Origin: CAXSBR01 sp964252015
Lineage (GTDB): Bacteria > Actinomycetota > Actinomycetes > Mycobacteriales > Jatrophihabitantaceae
Direction: 5' to 3'
Assembly (NCBI GenBank): GCA_964252015.1
Contig: CAXULW010000018.1
Span: 8,042-72,041, forward strand
Length of the DNA stretch: 64,000 nt
Notes under the pieces: model-generated
What the model was told of the DNA's origin: nothing
Databases searched by the model: none
What the model saw: the letters and a program-made list of their open reading frames with translations, nothing else
Made by a program: the position numbers and the translations under genes
In this document: positions 34,116-43,745 of the stretch, piece after piece
Numbering within the stretch: the first letter of the stretch is position 1
Layout: every line of letters begins with the position of its first letter

Positions 34116-34748
34116 TTAGGCGGACCGGTCCGGCGGCAGTACCACTGCAGCAATGGGAAGTGGGGTACGCCAGACCGACGTCATCGACGAGTCCAGTGAC
34201 AGGCCGTGGCTGAGTTGCGAGCTGACCCGGCTCAACCGGCGGCAGAGCCAGAGCAGGGTAAGGGCCAGCGGGATCTCGATCAGAATGGCCGATCCGAGGC
34301 TGGCCATCAGGTCTCGCCCGGAATCAGATGTGGTGACGTCGAACCAGGCGTCGCACAGCAGCAGGGTCCCGGTGACCAGGGTCGCACCGACCGCGACCTG
34401 ACGCTCCCGCCACAACGCCCAGGCCGTGACGGCGAGGGCGGCGAACAAGGCGAGGTCGAAGCCCGTCCACGCCGCCTTCCAGTGCCCCGCGACGTAGTGC
34501 CGGGGCAGGGTCGCGGCGAGCACACCGATCCAGACGGCCAAGATCAGGCAGGCGACAGCCAGGAACCGTGGCATCCAGCGCCGGGCCAGGTGGATTCGTC
34601 GCCGCAAGACGACGTCGGCTACCGCGAGCTGCTCCAGCCGGTGCACGAGGTGTGCACGTTCGGACGGCGAGAGCGATGCAAGCACGGCATCCGTGAGTGC
34701 GGAGTGCGAATGTTCCGATCCCTCGATCGGTAGCTCGGGGCTGGGCAT
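34116..34748 (-). CDS. Four-helix membrane protein of unknown function
   Basis: A 210-residue protein with a cytoplasmic N-terminal helix-rich region ('SERAHLVHRLEQLAVADVVL') and about four TM helices: 'FLAVACLILAVWIGVLAATL', 'FDLALFAALAVTAWALW', 'VGATLVTGTLLLCDAWFDV' and 'ILIEIPLALTLLWLCRRL'. The 'CDAWFDVTTS' stretch is common in uncharacterised actinobacterial membrane proteins. ATG 34748 chosen; TTG 34769 would add seven residues. Role unknown. Confidence 0.72.
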   Translation of the reverse strand: MPSPELPIEGSEHSHSALTDAVLASLSPSERAHLVHRLEQLAVADVVLRRRIHLARRWMPRFLAVACLILAVWIGVLAATLPRHYVAGHWKAAWTGFDLALFAALAVTAWALWRERQVAVGATLVTGTLLLCDAWFDVTTSDSGRDLMASLGSAILIEIPLALTLLWLCRRLSRVSSQLSHGLSLDSSMTSVWRTPLPIAAVVLPPDRSA

Positions 34749-34904
34749 CGTCTTTTCTTCGACCTTCAATGATCTTCCAGCGCGTTCCGACGGCGCGGCG
34801 CGACGTCAGGCCCATTCTGCTCGCCACCGAAGATTTGAGCGCTGCCCGCTACTGGGATGTCACCCCGTCGCCCGGAGTCGCGCAGGGCTGTGACACTTCC
34901 GGGT

Positions 34905-35377
34905 GTGAAAGAGCGTGGACGTACCCCGGTTGCCACGAACCGCAAAGCGCGCCACCTCTACGTCGTGCTGGACACCGTCGAGGCCGGGATCGTCCTGGTC
35001 GGCAACGAAGTGAAGAGCCTGCGGCTACACCGTGCGTCTCTGGGTGAGGCGTTCGCCACCGTCGAGGATCACGAGATGTGGCTGCACAACTTACACATCG
35101 CCGAGTACGCCTTCGCACGTGGACGAACCACGCTGTCCGACGCAAGCGCAAGCTGCTCTTGCACCGCGCCGAGATCGTGAAATGGGAGCAAATCGTGCGC
35201 GAGAGCGGTGTGGCGATGGTGCCCCTAGCCCTCTACTTCAGCGATGGCCGCGTCAAGGTCGAACTTGCACTCGTCCGCGGCAAGAAGACCTGGGATCGAC
35301 GGCACGACCTCGCCGAACGCGACGACCGTCGCGACATCGAGCGTGCGCTGTCGGACCACATAAAGCGACGCCGATGA
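34905..35377 (+). pseudogene. smpB: smpB (SsrA-binding protein) copy with a frameshift
   Basis: The first frame from GTG 34905 reads 'NRKARHLYVVLDTVEAGIVL', 'GNEVKSLRLHRASLGEAF' and 'MWLHNLHIAEYAF', the N-terminal OB-fold of SmpB. At about 35117 the reading shifts by one frame, and SmpB resumes as 'TWTNHAVRRKRKLLLHRAEI', 'LALYFSDGRVKVELALVRGK' and 'RDIERALSDH', ending at 35377. Together the parts give a near full-length SmpB of about 157 residues. It lacks the usual prfB-ftsEX neighbours and no tmRNA gene follows, so it is probably a second, decayed copy. A single indel could also be a sequencing error. Confidence 0.8.
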
Positions 35378-35507
35378 CATGTAGCGCGTTGAGCCGGAAC
35401 TCGCGGGCCTGTCAACCGTGAATCATTCGCCGATGATTGCATCGGCACGTGATGGCATAGCGCTCGTGCCGGCTACGGGACTGCCGTCGTTCCCCTGGTC
35501 TTGTCGT

Positions 35508-36383
35508 TTACTTGTGAGCCACGACGGGGAGGTCGATCAACGTAGCCAGGTCTTTCTGCTCCTGAGCGGTCAGCGTGTAGATCGGCTGCGCTGTGAACAG
35601 CACCATTGGAGTGGCGCCGACTGAGTGTCCCCAGGTCAACGCATCCGCAGCCCATTGCGCGCGACCCACGGTGCGCGACGAGTTGAATTCTGCGAAACCA
35701 ACGGGGACCAGCGGGAACTGAGCTTTGAGGTGCGCCAGTGCCGCTGAAGCCACGGTCTGCAATGACTTCCCGGGTGCTACGCCGTTGATGCCGTCGTAGG
35801 CGTCTATCCCAACAAACTGCACGTAACGAGGATCAAGGGTGTCAAGAAAGTGGTAACGGATCACGTTGAATTGGACGTCGATCGGCCCCAGCAGCACAGC
35901 CGGGTTTGCGGCTTGGACGACGGCCGAGCCGTGCTCGTATGCGGCCTTGTACAGAGCGATGGAGATATTCTTGGCATGGGTGGACGGTTCGTGCAGGAGT
36001 GTCAACCGCACCCCCGCCGGTACGGTCGCTGCGAACTGCGCCAACGCCGCGTCGAAAGTTCCCGCGGCAAGCTGGGTTGGATCGAGCCATATGCTCAGCC
36101 AGGGAGTCTCGCCTGCCTGAAGCGCTGCAGCGGCACCCGGAAACGCCGTGAAAGATGCCGGGACCGTATTGGTGGCGTACAGCCGCGCCCACTGCACGGG
36201 CAAGCCATTAGCGACAGCACTGGCAAGTAGGGCTGGTTTCCCGCCAGTCACTGCCATACCGAAGCTCGCATACTGCGGTGCTTCGAGCGGCGCGGCCGAG
36301 GCAGCCGTGATGCTCGAACCCAGGCTCGCCACCGCCAGACTCGCCGCAATTGCGTAGCGCATACACCGGCGTTTGATCGCCAT
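35508..36383 (-). CDS. Secreted glycoside-hydrolase-like TIM-barrel protein
   Basis: A 291-residue protein with a clear Sec signal peptide ('AIAASLAVASLGSSITAASA', cleavage before APLEAP). The mature part looks like a (beta/alpha)8 hydrolase: 'ETPWLSIWLDP', 'GVRLTLLHEPSTH' (possible acid/base Glu), 'RYVQFVGIDAYDGI' and 'PVGFAEFNSSRTVG' (possible nucleophile Glu). It resembles GH26-like mannanase folds in arrangement, but I cannot name a family. Monocistronic. Confidence 0.65.
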   Translation of the reverse strand: MAIKRRCMRYAIAASLAVASLGSSITAASAAPLEAPQYASFGMAVTGGKPALLASAVANGLPVQWARLYATNTVPASFTAFPGAAAALQAGETPWLSIWLDPTQLAAGTFDAALAQFAATVPAGVRLTLLHEPSTHAKNISIALYKAAYEHGSAVVQAANPAVLLGPIDVQFNVIRYHFLDTLDPRYVQFVGIDAYDGINGVAPGKSLQTVASAALAHLKAQFPLVPVGFAEFNSSRTVGRAQWAADALTWGHSVGATPMVLFTAQPIYTLTAQEQKDLATLIDLPVVAHK

Positions 36384-36599
36384 TCTTGCCGTCCCCGTTC
36401 AATCGACACGACCTCGTATGTAGACAGAACCTATCCGTCTACGGCGACTCGCGCACCCAGACGAGGACGACGACCCCTTGAAGGCCACAGATAAGGCCGT
36501 CTCGCGGTCAGCCGTCTGGGCGATGGGCCTGGCAATCGTGGCCACTTTCATCCGCACAGCTCCGTTCACCGCAGTGTGATCATGTACGGCGGCCGGCGA
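36384..36599. other. Intergenic region, no gene seen
   Basis: About 215 bases between the secreted protein gene and the response regulator. A short plus-strand stretch (36480-36540) could encode a hydrophobic piece, but it has no convincing start or similarity. Confidence 0.4.
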
Positions 36600-37322
36600 T
36601 CATCCTGTGTCGCGTCCGCGCCTACGTTCTTGGGTGCTGGCGCGCTCGGTGCCGGGCGTGCTCCCGGCGCGTGCGGCAGAATCGCGTTCGTTGCCCAGCC
36701 AGGCGAGGACAGCAAGGACGCGGCGGTTCGTCTCCTGGGAATCGGAGATGTCGAGCTTGGCCAGTAGGTGCGCGACGTGGGCCTCGACGGTGCGGGCGCT
36801 GAGGACGAGCCGGTCGGCAATAGCGGTGTTGGAGAGTCCCTGCGCCATGAGGGCGAGCACCTGACGCTCGCGCTCGGAGAGCTGGCCGAGCGGTGACACT
36901 TCGTTTCCGGCGATGAGCGCGGCAACGATTTTGGGGTCGAGGGCGGAGCCGCCGCGGGAGATTCGCTCGCAGGTGTCGACGAACTCGCGGATGTCGAGCA
37001 CGCGGTCCTTGAGGAGATAGCCGAACGCAGGGTGTCCGAGGAGGTCGGCGGCGGGCCCGATCTCGACGTGCTGAGACAGCAGGAGGACGCCAAGTTGGGG
37101 CCGCTCGGCCTTGATGGCGCGGGCCGCGGTAACGCCCTCGTCGGTATGGGTGGGCGGCATCCTGATGTCGAGCACGACAAGGTCGGGGTCATCGGAGGCA
37201 ATCCGGCTGGTCAGCTCGGAAACATCCGCCAGAACCGAGGTGACCTCGTGCCCGAGGTCGACGAAGAGCCGGGCGAGTCCTTCGCGGAGTAGGGCCTGAT
37301 CCTCGGCCAGGATCACCCGCAC
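36600..37322 (-). CDS. NarL/LuxR-type response regulator
   Basis: A 240-residue regulator. Receiver domain 'VRVILAEDQALLREGLARLF' with phospho-acceptor Asp in 'LVVLDIRMPP', and 'GYLLKDRV' with the switch Lys; C-terminal LuxR HTH 'LSERERQVLALMAQGLSNTA', 'LSARTVEAHVAHLLAKL'. GTG 37322 overlaps the end of the histidine kinase gene by 10 bases, so kinase and regulator are translationally coupled. The longer frame to 37613 runs through the kinase gene and is not real. Probable target: the divergent membrane protein at 39425. Confidence 0.9.
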   Translation of the reverse strand: MRVILAEDQALLREGLARLFVDLGHEVTSVLADVSELTSRIASDDPDLVVLDIRMPPTHTDEGVTAARAIKAERPQLGVLLLSQHVEIGPAADLLGHPAFGYLLKDRVLDIREFVDTCERISRGGSALDPKIVAALIAGNEVSPLGQLSERERQVLALMAQGLSNTAIADRLVLSARTVEAHVAHLLAKLDISDSQETNRRVLAVLAWLGNERDSAARAGSTPGTERASTQERRRGRDTG

Positions 37323-39295
37323 GGCAGGCGCGCTTCGAGGCGGGTCCCTCCCCCGAGGGGCGAGTCGACCCGGAGGTTGCCGTGGTGGGCGCGAATCCGG
37401 TCGGCCAGGCCGAGGAGCCCGGTACCGCGGTGGGGCTCGGCGCCGCCGCGGCCATTGTCGATGACCGTGACGACCAGCGAGCCGTCCTCCCGGGAGAGTT
37501 CGACCGATATCTGCGAAGCCTCCGCGTGCTTGACGGCGTTCGTGACCGCTTCGCACGCAACGAAGTACGCCGCCGTTTCGACGTGGCTGGGGAAACGCTG
37601 CGGCAGCGCGCAAACGTCGAGCCGGACCGGCGTGCGGGCCGCGAGCTCGCGCAGCGCCGTGCCGAGTCCCTCGTCGAGCGATCCGGGCCGCAGCCCGCCC
37701 GCGAGTTCGCGCAGCTCGTCGATCGAGGTGGTGAGCTCGGCTACCGCTTCGTCGATCGCCGTGGTGAGCTCGGTGGCTGCCCGGTCCTTGGCTGTCCCCA
37801 GCGCCAAGTCAGCCCGAAGTTGCGCGTGCCGGAGCGTCAGTCCGATCGCGACCAGCCTCTGTTGGGCGCCGTCGTGCAGGTCGCGAGCGATCCGTCGTCG
37901 CTCCTCGTCAGCGACCGACTGGATGCGCCGCCTCGATGTCTCGACCTCGTGCAGGTGTCGCCGCAGCTGCACCTGGAACGCCGCCATCTCGATCGCCAGT
38001 GCACCAGCGTCGGCGACAGCGGCCACCAACCGCTCGTCGCCATCGCGGTGCCTGAGCACGGCGGTGGCTCCGGCGGCGGTGGACACACGCAGCGTTCGAC
38101 GGCCGGCGCCGTACGTCGCGGTGGCGAGTGGCGGCTCGTGCCCTTCGGGGTCGACGACCATGCCGTCCGGCAGCTCGAGCGCCAGCGTAAGCCGGTCATC
38201 GCGAAGTGCCCTACGAAAGGCGGCCTCGAGCCCCGCGACGGTGGCGTCGCCGGAGCGGACGGCGTCGACGAACTCTGCGGTCGCGCTGACGGCTCGGTGC
38301 CGGGCCGGCCGCAGCCACCGGTCGGCCAGCGACTGCACCGCGTCGTGCACCGGCCGGAATGTCAGGGCCACGACCAGCGTGGCACCGGCGGCGGCGAACG
38401 GCGCGGAGACGAAGCCGGCGGCTATCAGCGTGACCGCGACGTACACCGTCGCGAGCAGCGAGGCGATGACGGCGTAAGCGACGGTTCGCACGATCACGAG
38501 GTCGACGTCGTAGAGCCGGTGGCGCAGGATGGCCACGCAGGCGCTGACGGGGATCAGAACGAGCGCGACCGCGGCCAGCAGCTGGATCGGCGCCCACACC
38601 GTCCACAGCGCCGCGGACGCCGGGAGAACGACACCGACCAGGGCGGCGGCGAGGACGACCCACTTGAGCTGGTCGCGCTCGGCTCCGCGGGCTCGCCGAA
38701 GGCGTACCAGGAGGGCCACGACGGACGCGATGAGCGCGGCGCAGACCAGGCCCGCGCCCACACCGAACAGCAGGCCCGCTGGGAACCCGTCGCGGGCGTA
38801 CGGATTGACCCCGCTGACGAAATCGGCCCCCAGCCGCGGGTCCAGCGACCACCCCGGGACGGCGAGGACAGCTCCGACGACCCAGGCCCACACCACGACG
38901 CGCCATCCGCGGCCCGGCAACCGGCCGTCGGGGAAGAGCAGGAACAGCAGGATCAGTCCGGACGCCGCCACGATCCACGATGTCAGCCCGAACAGCTGGG
39001 TGAGGGACGCGAGCGGCCATCCCTGGTGCGCGGCGCGGACCCCGTAAGCCAACGAGAAGTCGGCCACGGCGGCGTTCCACACGGCGTACAGCAGCAGCAG
39101 CCAGCCGATCGGATGCCGCGGGAATCGGTGCACGATCAAGGCACCGGCCCCGGCCTGGGTCACCGCGTAGACGAGATAGAGCACGGCCTCGACGAGGCCG
39201 TGTTCGCCCGCGGTGAGGCACACCGCGGCCACCTCGAGCGCTAAGACCACCGCGACGAGGCCGGCCGCCACCCGTCGGGCTGCCTTCGGTGACAT
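37313..39295 (-). CDS. Sensor histidine kinase (HisKA_3/NarL type)
   Basis: A 660-residue kinase. About eight TM helices occupy residues 1-300, then a GAF-like region, a HisKA_3 dimerisation domain with phospho-His in 'RRRIARDLHDGAQQRLVA', and a HATPase with 'ACEAVTNAVKHA' (N box), 'VIDNGRGGAE' and 'GTGLLGLADRI'. It is encoded just upstream of its response regulator. The start at 39295 faces the divergent membrane-protein gene, with the 10-base palindrome GTGCTAGCAC (39334-39343) between them. Signal unknown. Confidence 0.9.
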   Translation of the reverse strand: MSPKAARRVAAGLVAVVLALEVAAVCLTAGEHGLVEAVLYLVYAVTQAGAGALIVHRFPRHPIGWLLLLYAVWNAAVADFSLAYGVRAAHQGWPLASLTQLFGLTSWIVAASGLILLFLLFPDGRLPGRGWRVVVWAWVVGAVLAVPGWSLDPRLGADFVSGVNPYARDGFPAGLLFGVGAGLVCAALIASVVALLVRLRRARGAERDQLKWVVLAAALVGVVLPASAALWTVWAPIQLLAAVALVLIPVSACVAILRHRLYDVDLVIVRTVAYAVIASLLATVYVAVTLIAAGFVSAPFAAAGATLVVALTFRPVHDAVQSLADRWLRPARHRAVSATAEFVDAVRSGDATVAGLEAAFRRALRDDRLTLALELPDGMVVDPEGHEPPLATATYGAGRRTLRVSTAAGATAVLRHRDGDERLVAAVADAGALAIEMAAFQVQLRRHLHEVETSRRRIQSVADEERRRIARDLHDGAQQRLVAIGLTLRHAQLRADLALGTAKDRAATELTTAIDEAVAELTTSIDELRELAGGLRPGSLDEGLGTALRELAARTPVRLDVCALPQRFPSHVETAAYFVACEAVTNAVKHAEASQISVELSREDGSLVVTVIDNGRGGAEPHRGTGLLGLADRIRAHHGNLRVDSPLGGGTRLEARLPCG

Positions 39296-39424
39296 GCCGG
39301 GATTATGTCAGCGAATTCGGGTCCCGAGCATTGGTGCTAGCACGCATCACGGTCGCGAGTTTTGCCTGATGCCGCAGCTCCTACGCCGTCCCTACGGTCG
39401 TTGCACCGACACCAGGAGGAGCAG

Positions 39425-40054
39425 ATGATCACCACCACGACCACCCAGATTGTCCCTGACCACGATCAGACGCGCCGAGCACGGTGGTGCGTCGCCGCCG
39501 GTCTTGTCGGCGTCGCGCAAGGGGCCGCGGTGCTTGCCTGGCCGCATCAGGTCCACGACAGCCGGTACAGCTTCCCGTTCACCGCCAGCTGGTACGTCAT
39601 TGCTCAGGCCACGTTCTTCCTGCAGCACCTACCCCTCGCAGTGGCGGTGGGAGTCGTGGCCGCCCTGCCCGCGGTGCGCCGGGAGAAGCTCGCCCACCGC
39701 GCCCTTGTCGTGGCCACCGCTGGGCTCGGCCTGCTCGCGTTGATGGAGCTCATCGCGATGTCGGCCGCCACCACCGCCAACGACTCCACGCTCGGAACCA
39801 CGATCAGCAGCCTCTACACGATCCCAGTGCTCCTGACCGGAGGCGGGCTGCTCGTGGCCGGCACCGTCCTCCTGCGCCGACGCACCCTGGGCCCTACCCT
39901 GCTGTGGACCTTGATCGCCCTCGGCGCGTTCGTCTTCGTCGGCCTTGGTCCGGCCATGGCCGCAGACTCCTTCGTCGGCGGTCGACTGGCGATCATGGCG
40001 TGGATGGTGCTCTTCGTCGTGCTCGGCCAGGTGATGCAGCGCCCCGAGCGATGA
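39425..40054 (+). CDS. Membrane protein, possible target of the adjacent two-component system
   Basis: A 209-residue membrane protein with about six helices ('CVAAGLVGVAQGAAVLAW', 'PLAVAVGVVAALPAV', 'GLLALMELIAM', 'TIPVLLTGGGLLVAGTVL', 'LLWTLIALGAFVFVGLG', 'MAWMVLFVVLGQVM'). ATG 39425 is preceded by AGGAGGAG. No named family recognised. It is divergent from the kinase/regulator operon, 129 bases apart, which suggests direct control by it. Confidence 0.75.
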   Translation: MITTTTTQIVPDHDQTRRARWCVAAGLVGVAQGAAVLAWPHQVHDSRYSFPFTASWYVIAQATFFLQHLPLAVAVGVVAALPAVRREKLAHRALVVATAGLGLLALMELIAMSAATTANDSTLGTTISSLYTIPVLLTGGGLLVAGTVLLRRRTLGPTLLWTLIALGAFVFVGLGPAMAADSFVGGRLAIMAWMVLFVVLGQVMQRPER

Positions 40055-40522
40055 CCTCGGCCCGCGGCCACGAATTCGCGCCAGGGATCAGGCGGGAGCC
40101 GTGCGCGGTCGAGCTACGAGACCTGAGCAACCGGTAGGCCGGGTCGGCGCCGTACTCGAGACGTCGGGCTGGTATCCGGGGCGCACCGCGCCGGACCATC
40201 TGCGCATCATCCCAGACCGAAAGAGCGATCCTGGGTTACGGCCGACACCCAATCCCTCGGGCGATAACGACGTGACCACACCCCGCGGCTACGTCGGCCT
40301 GGCGCGGCGGTATTCGTCGATATCACGCATGATCGCGCCGTAACAGCCCCGGCGCAGATGAGCTGTTCTGCAGCGGTGAAGTCATCGCTGGCCGCGGACG
40401 CGTTACCGGCCGTCGATCCCGCCTATTGCGCCGCCCTTTGTGCACGCGACGCAGGTGCCGCTCGGCAGATCCAGTTCAGACGCGGTTCCTCGTCGAGGTG
40501 GGCGTGGCGAGGCGGCAAGGGG
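40055..40522. other. Intergenic region, no gene seen
   Basis: About 470 bases. Small frames on both strands (for example plus 40101-40343) lack recognisable domains and ribosome sites. No clear repeats or promoter found. Confidence 0.45.
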
Positions 40523-42244
40523 TTACCCGACGTGCGGCGCGCCGTGCTCGGCGACAAATCGCTTCGTCCACGCCTCTGCGTCTAGGCGACCGGTCACCGC
40601 ACTGCGAGCCGATCCGCTGAGGTCGGACACGGTGCCCGACTCGTTGGGTGTCGGCAGCGGTAGCCCGGGGCAATTGGCGTCGTGTGCGGGCAGTATGCCC
40701 TTGAGCAGGTAGTTGTTGGCGTAGCCGTCGGCACAGTCGTCGCCGTAGCCGTAGATCGTGTGCCCAGCCTGGTTCCGGATCGTTACAAGTCGCGCCTTCG
40801 GCGTCCGGGAACGAGCGAGCTGCGCGTTCTTCAGTGGTGTCGCTGGGTCGTTGTCGTTGTTGAGCATGAGCAGCTTCGGCAACTTGGCGCCGACCACCGG
40901 TGAGCCGTGGACGGGGAGGGTAAAGAATGGGCACGGGTTGACGTTCCAGTTGGCTCCGATAAGTGGGTAATGCGTGCGGGAGTAGTTTGTCTCAGCGAGG
41001 ACCTCGGGGTACGTCTGCGAACGGTCGTCCTGGCAGACGATCGAGTAGAACGGGTCGTCACCCACGCCGAACGAAGAGGAGAAGAACGAGGTGACCAAGA
41101 CCTTCTCGTCGTGGGTCGCCGTGGAATAATGCTCGATGGCCGACAACGCCTCAGCGATATAGGGGTATTCCAACGTGCTGTACAGGGAACCGGCGATACC
41201 GCTGTCGTAGCCCGCGGCGGTGAGCTTGGTGCCGTCGGTCAGCGTGAGCGGATGCTTGGCCAGCACGGCGCGACGATGCTCGTAGGTCGCGTCCACCGCC
41301 TTAGCGTTAGGTCCAAGACGATAGTTGGTGTTGTACTTCGCGATCCACGGCTCCAAGAAGTCGTTGAAGTTGGTCTGGAAACCCTTGGCCTGACGGTTGA
41401 AACTTTCGTACGACAGCGACGTCCAGTCCAAATTGCCGTCGAGCACGAACCGTCCGACGTGCTGCGGAAACACTGCTGCGTACCAGGCTCCGAGCTGGGT
41501 GCCGCCCGAGAATCCTAGATAGCTAATCTTGCTTTCGTGCAGCAGCTGACGCACTAGGTCGAAGTCCTGGACGGTCTGGGAATGCTGGATGTACGGAGTC
41601 AGCGGGTTGCGTGAGCATTCCGCGGCGTACTTCTCGTCGAGCGCCTTGATCTTGGCCTGGTTCTGGCGCGACGTGTCGCGGCCGTCGAGGTTGTACAGCG
41701 TGTTAAGAACCGAAGGATCGGCGCACTGCAGCAATGGCCGGGACTCCCCCACTCCCCGCTGATCTATCCCGATCAGGTCGTAAGCGGCCGCGATGGTCGG
41801 GTCAGTCTTAGGGATGAACAGCGGCAGGTCCAGGCCCGCGGCCCCCGGCCCGCCCGGATTGGTGAACAGTACGCCCAAGCGCTTCGCCGGTTCGGCCGCC
41901 TTGATGCGTGAGATCTCGATCGAAATCGTGCGCCCAAACGGATGACTCCAGTCCAGCGGCACGACGACCTTCGTACACAACAGGGTCGGGTACCCCTCGC
42001 CCGGGTAACACACGGACCAGTGAAGTTTCTGCTCCAGCAGCGGCTTCGGCACGGTCGAGCTGCCCGACGAGCCGTAACCGGGTGCGCCGTTGCCAGGTGC
42101 GCTACTGGCTGCCGGCGACGCGACGGCGGTCGGCACGGTGAGGCCCAAGACCACGGCGCCTGTTGCGGCCACGGCGGCGGCGATCCGACCAAAGCGCTTG
42201 CGTCCGTAAGCAGTCGACGCAGAACATCCCGAGAGACGAGCCAT
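40523..42244 (-). CDS. Secreted alpha/beta hydrolase, tripeptidyl-aminopeptidase (TAP) type
   Basis: A 573-residue exported serine hydrolase. A signal peptide ends near 'LTVPTAVASPAA', followed by a Gly/Ser-rich linker. The catalytic domain has 'LFTNPGGPGAAGLDL' (oxyanion hole), 'DLIGIDQRGVGESRPLLQC', nucleophile elbow 'LGFSGGTQLGAWYA', acid in 'LNNDNDPATPLKNAQ' and His in 'NQAGHTIYGYGDDC'. This is the Streptomyces TAP/SlpD-E arrangement (N-terminal tripeptide release), including the C-terminal TAP-like domain. ATG 42244 chosen. Monocistronic. Confidence 0.87.
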   Translation of the reverse strand: MARLSGCSASTAYGRKRFGRIAAAVAATGAVVLGLTVPTAVASPAASSAPGNGAPGYGSSGSSTVPKPLLEQKLHWSVCYPGEGYPTLLCTKVVVPLDWSHPFGRTISIEISRIKAAEPAKRLGVLFTNPGGPGAAGLDLPLFIPKTDPTIAAAYDLIGIDQRGVGESRPLLQCADPSVLNTLYNLDGRDTSRQNQAKIKALDEKYAAECSRNPLTPYIQHSQTVQDFDLVRQLLHESKISYLGFSGGTQLGAWYAAVFPQHVGRFVLDGNLDWTSLSYESFNRQAKGFQTNFNDFLEPWIAKYNTNYRLGPNAKAVDATYEHRRAVLAKHPLTLTDGTKLTAAGYDSGIAGSLYSTLEYPYIAEALSAIEHYSTATHDEKVLVTSFFSSSFGVGDDPFYSIVCQDDRSQTYPEVLAETNYSRTHYPLIGANWNVNPCPFFTLPVHGSPVVGAKLPKLLMLNNDNDPATPLKNAQLARSRTPKARLVTIRNQAGHTIYGYGDDCADGYANNYLLKGILPAHDANCPGLPLPTPNESGTVSDLSGSARSAVTGRLDAEAWTKRFVAEHGAPHVG

Positions 42245-42389
42245 GACTTCCCCCAAGTGTCATGCTGCTCCCAGCTTCGGTAACAGCATCGACAGGCTAA
42301 CGGCGTGGTGAGCCCACAGCAAACGCTGCGCAGCCGTACCCCCAACACCGACGCGCATCGTCTACGAACGCACAATCGGATCGGACGCG

Positions 42390-42660
42390 CAGGCCCAGAC
42401 GCCTTGGGCATCGAACGCGGCCACCACACCCTTACCGTCCTGCGCAAGGGCGGCAAGATCGTCGTCACCCCATTGGCCCCACGGACCGCCCGGGCAATCG
42501 ACCTGGCCATCGGCGAGGGACTGGACGGGCCGATCTTCCTCCGCTCGGACGGCAGCATATGGACGGGCACTGCGCCTCCCGGATCGTGCGACGGGTCGCC
42601 CGCCGCGCCGGCGTGGACAAACCCATCGGACCGCCCCCACGCAGTGCAAGCTGGGCGGCA
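42390..42660 (+). pseudogene. Tyrosine recombinase remnant, C-terminal core part
   Basis: 'ALGIERGHHTLTVLRKGGK', 'VTPLAPRTARAIDLAIGE' and 'LDGPIFLRSDG' match the beta-sheet and middle of a tyrosine integrase catalytic domain. In a second frame 'HCASRIVRRVARRAGVDKPI' continues it towards the HxxR box, which is then lost ('GPPPRSASW'). Both ends and the catalytic HxxR and Tyr are missing. It is a different subfamily from the remnant at 27974, so it is not its missing half. Confidence 0.65.
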
Positions 42661-42971
42661 GATCTGCATCCGTCGCTCAGCCAGCGCCTCACCCGTCGTT
42701 CTGGACGATCTGTGCTAGCTGATCGACCCGCACAGATGAATCGCTAGGCACGCCAACGCACGCTCGTAGCCGACGGGCAGTTCAGCGACGGCTGCAGGCC
42801 CGCCTCGACTGCGGCCGTGCAGGAGAGCCGTTGCTGTTGGTCTGATGAGCCGAACTTCCTGAATGGCCGCGGTCGGCGCGGTAGCCGGCCACCCCACGCC
42901 TCGGCTTGCGAGACGCCGTCAACTTGCGAGGTCGGCGCCTGCGTCCGGTTACTGGATGACCCGGCGCTCGG
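42661..42971. other. Intergenic region, no gene seen
   Basis: About 310 bases between the integrase remnant and the hydrolase end. No convincing frame, promoter or repeat was seen. Confidence 0.4.
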
Positions 42972-43745
42972 TCAGGGTCGAATCGAGCGGCGGATCAGCT
43001 CGGTCGTCTCGGTCGGACGCTCGAGGTTGGGCAGGTGGCCGGCCCATGACAGCTCAATACGTTCGGCCCGCGGCAGCTCGGCAGCCAGGTGGTCGCCGAC
43101 GGCGCGGAACCAGGGCAGGTCTCGACCCCCGGTCACGACGGTGGCCGGACAGCTGATGCTGGCCGGGTCGACTTCGGGGTCCTCCTCGTGCACGTCGTCT
43201 CCGGCGGCGAGTTGGACGCGGAATGCGTTCGACTGCATCTCGCGGAACAGCTCCCGCGTCGACGCGTCGACCTCGGGCTGCAGCCACATCGTGACGTTGA
43301 GCTCGGTCGCTCCCGCCACGTCGCCGGCGTGCAGCAGCGTGCTTTCCTGCTCGGCGAAAGCGCGCAGGTCGGCGGTGGGCTGCACGCCGTCGGCCGCGGC
43401 GCACAGCAGGACCAGAGCGCTCACTCGATCCGGAACGGCGGACGCGACCTGCAGTGCTACCGCACCTCCGCCCGAGGAGCCGATGACCGCGCAGCGGTCG
43501 ATGCCGAGGTGATCGAGCAACCGGACGACATCACCGGCATGGGAGAACGGAGCTGAGTCCAACGGTGAGCGGCCGTACCCGCGAAGGTCTGGAGCTACAA
43601 CCGTCCGGTCGGCGCTCAGTTCGCGGACTTGCGGTCGCCACTGGCGCGCGTCCGCGGCCGTGGAGTGCAACAGCAGCACCGGCGGCCCTGTGCCCTGGAC
43701 GGCATGATGAAGGATTACCGGCCAGTCGTACCATCCGCGGACCAC
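42972..43745 (-). CDS. Alpha/beta-fold hydrolase
   Basis: A 257-residue hydrolase: oxyanion loop 'LLHSTAADARQWRPQ', 'VAPDLRGYGRSPLD', nucleophile elbow 'VIGSSGGGAVALQVA' (Ser about 94), acid in 'VVTGGRDLPWF' and His in 'LSWAGHLPNLERP'. This is the 3-oxoadipate enol-lactonase/haloperoxidase-like branch, but no pathway genes are beside it. GTG 43745 is the first credible start; no ribosome site is obvious. Divergent from the MFS gene at 43902. Confidence 0.82.
   Translation of the reverse strand: MVRGWYDWPVILHHAVQGTGPPVLLLHSTAADARQWRPQVRELSADRTVVAPDLRGYGRSPLDSAPFSHAGDVVRLLDHLGIDRCAVIGSSGGGAVALQVASAVPDRVSALVLLCAAADGVQPTADLRAFAEQESTLLHAGDVAGATELNVTMWLQPEVDASTRELFREMQSNAFRVQLAAGDDVHEEDPEVDPASISCPATVVTGGRDLPWFRAVGDHLAAELPRAERIELSWAGHLPNLERPTETTELIRRSIRP

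Noticed and set aside
37382..39244. 620-codon plus-strand open frame
   Set aside because: It is the antisense of the histidine kinase gene, with composition typical of antisense frames in GC-rich DNA and no domain signal.
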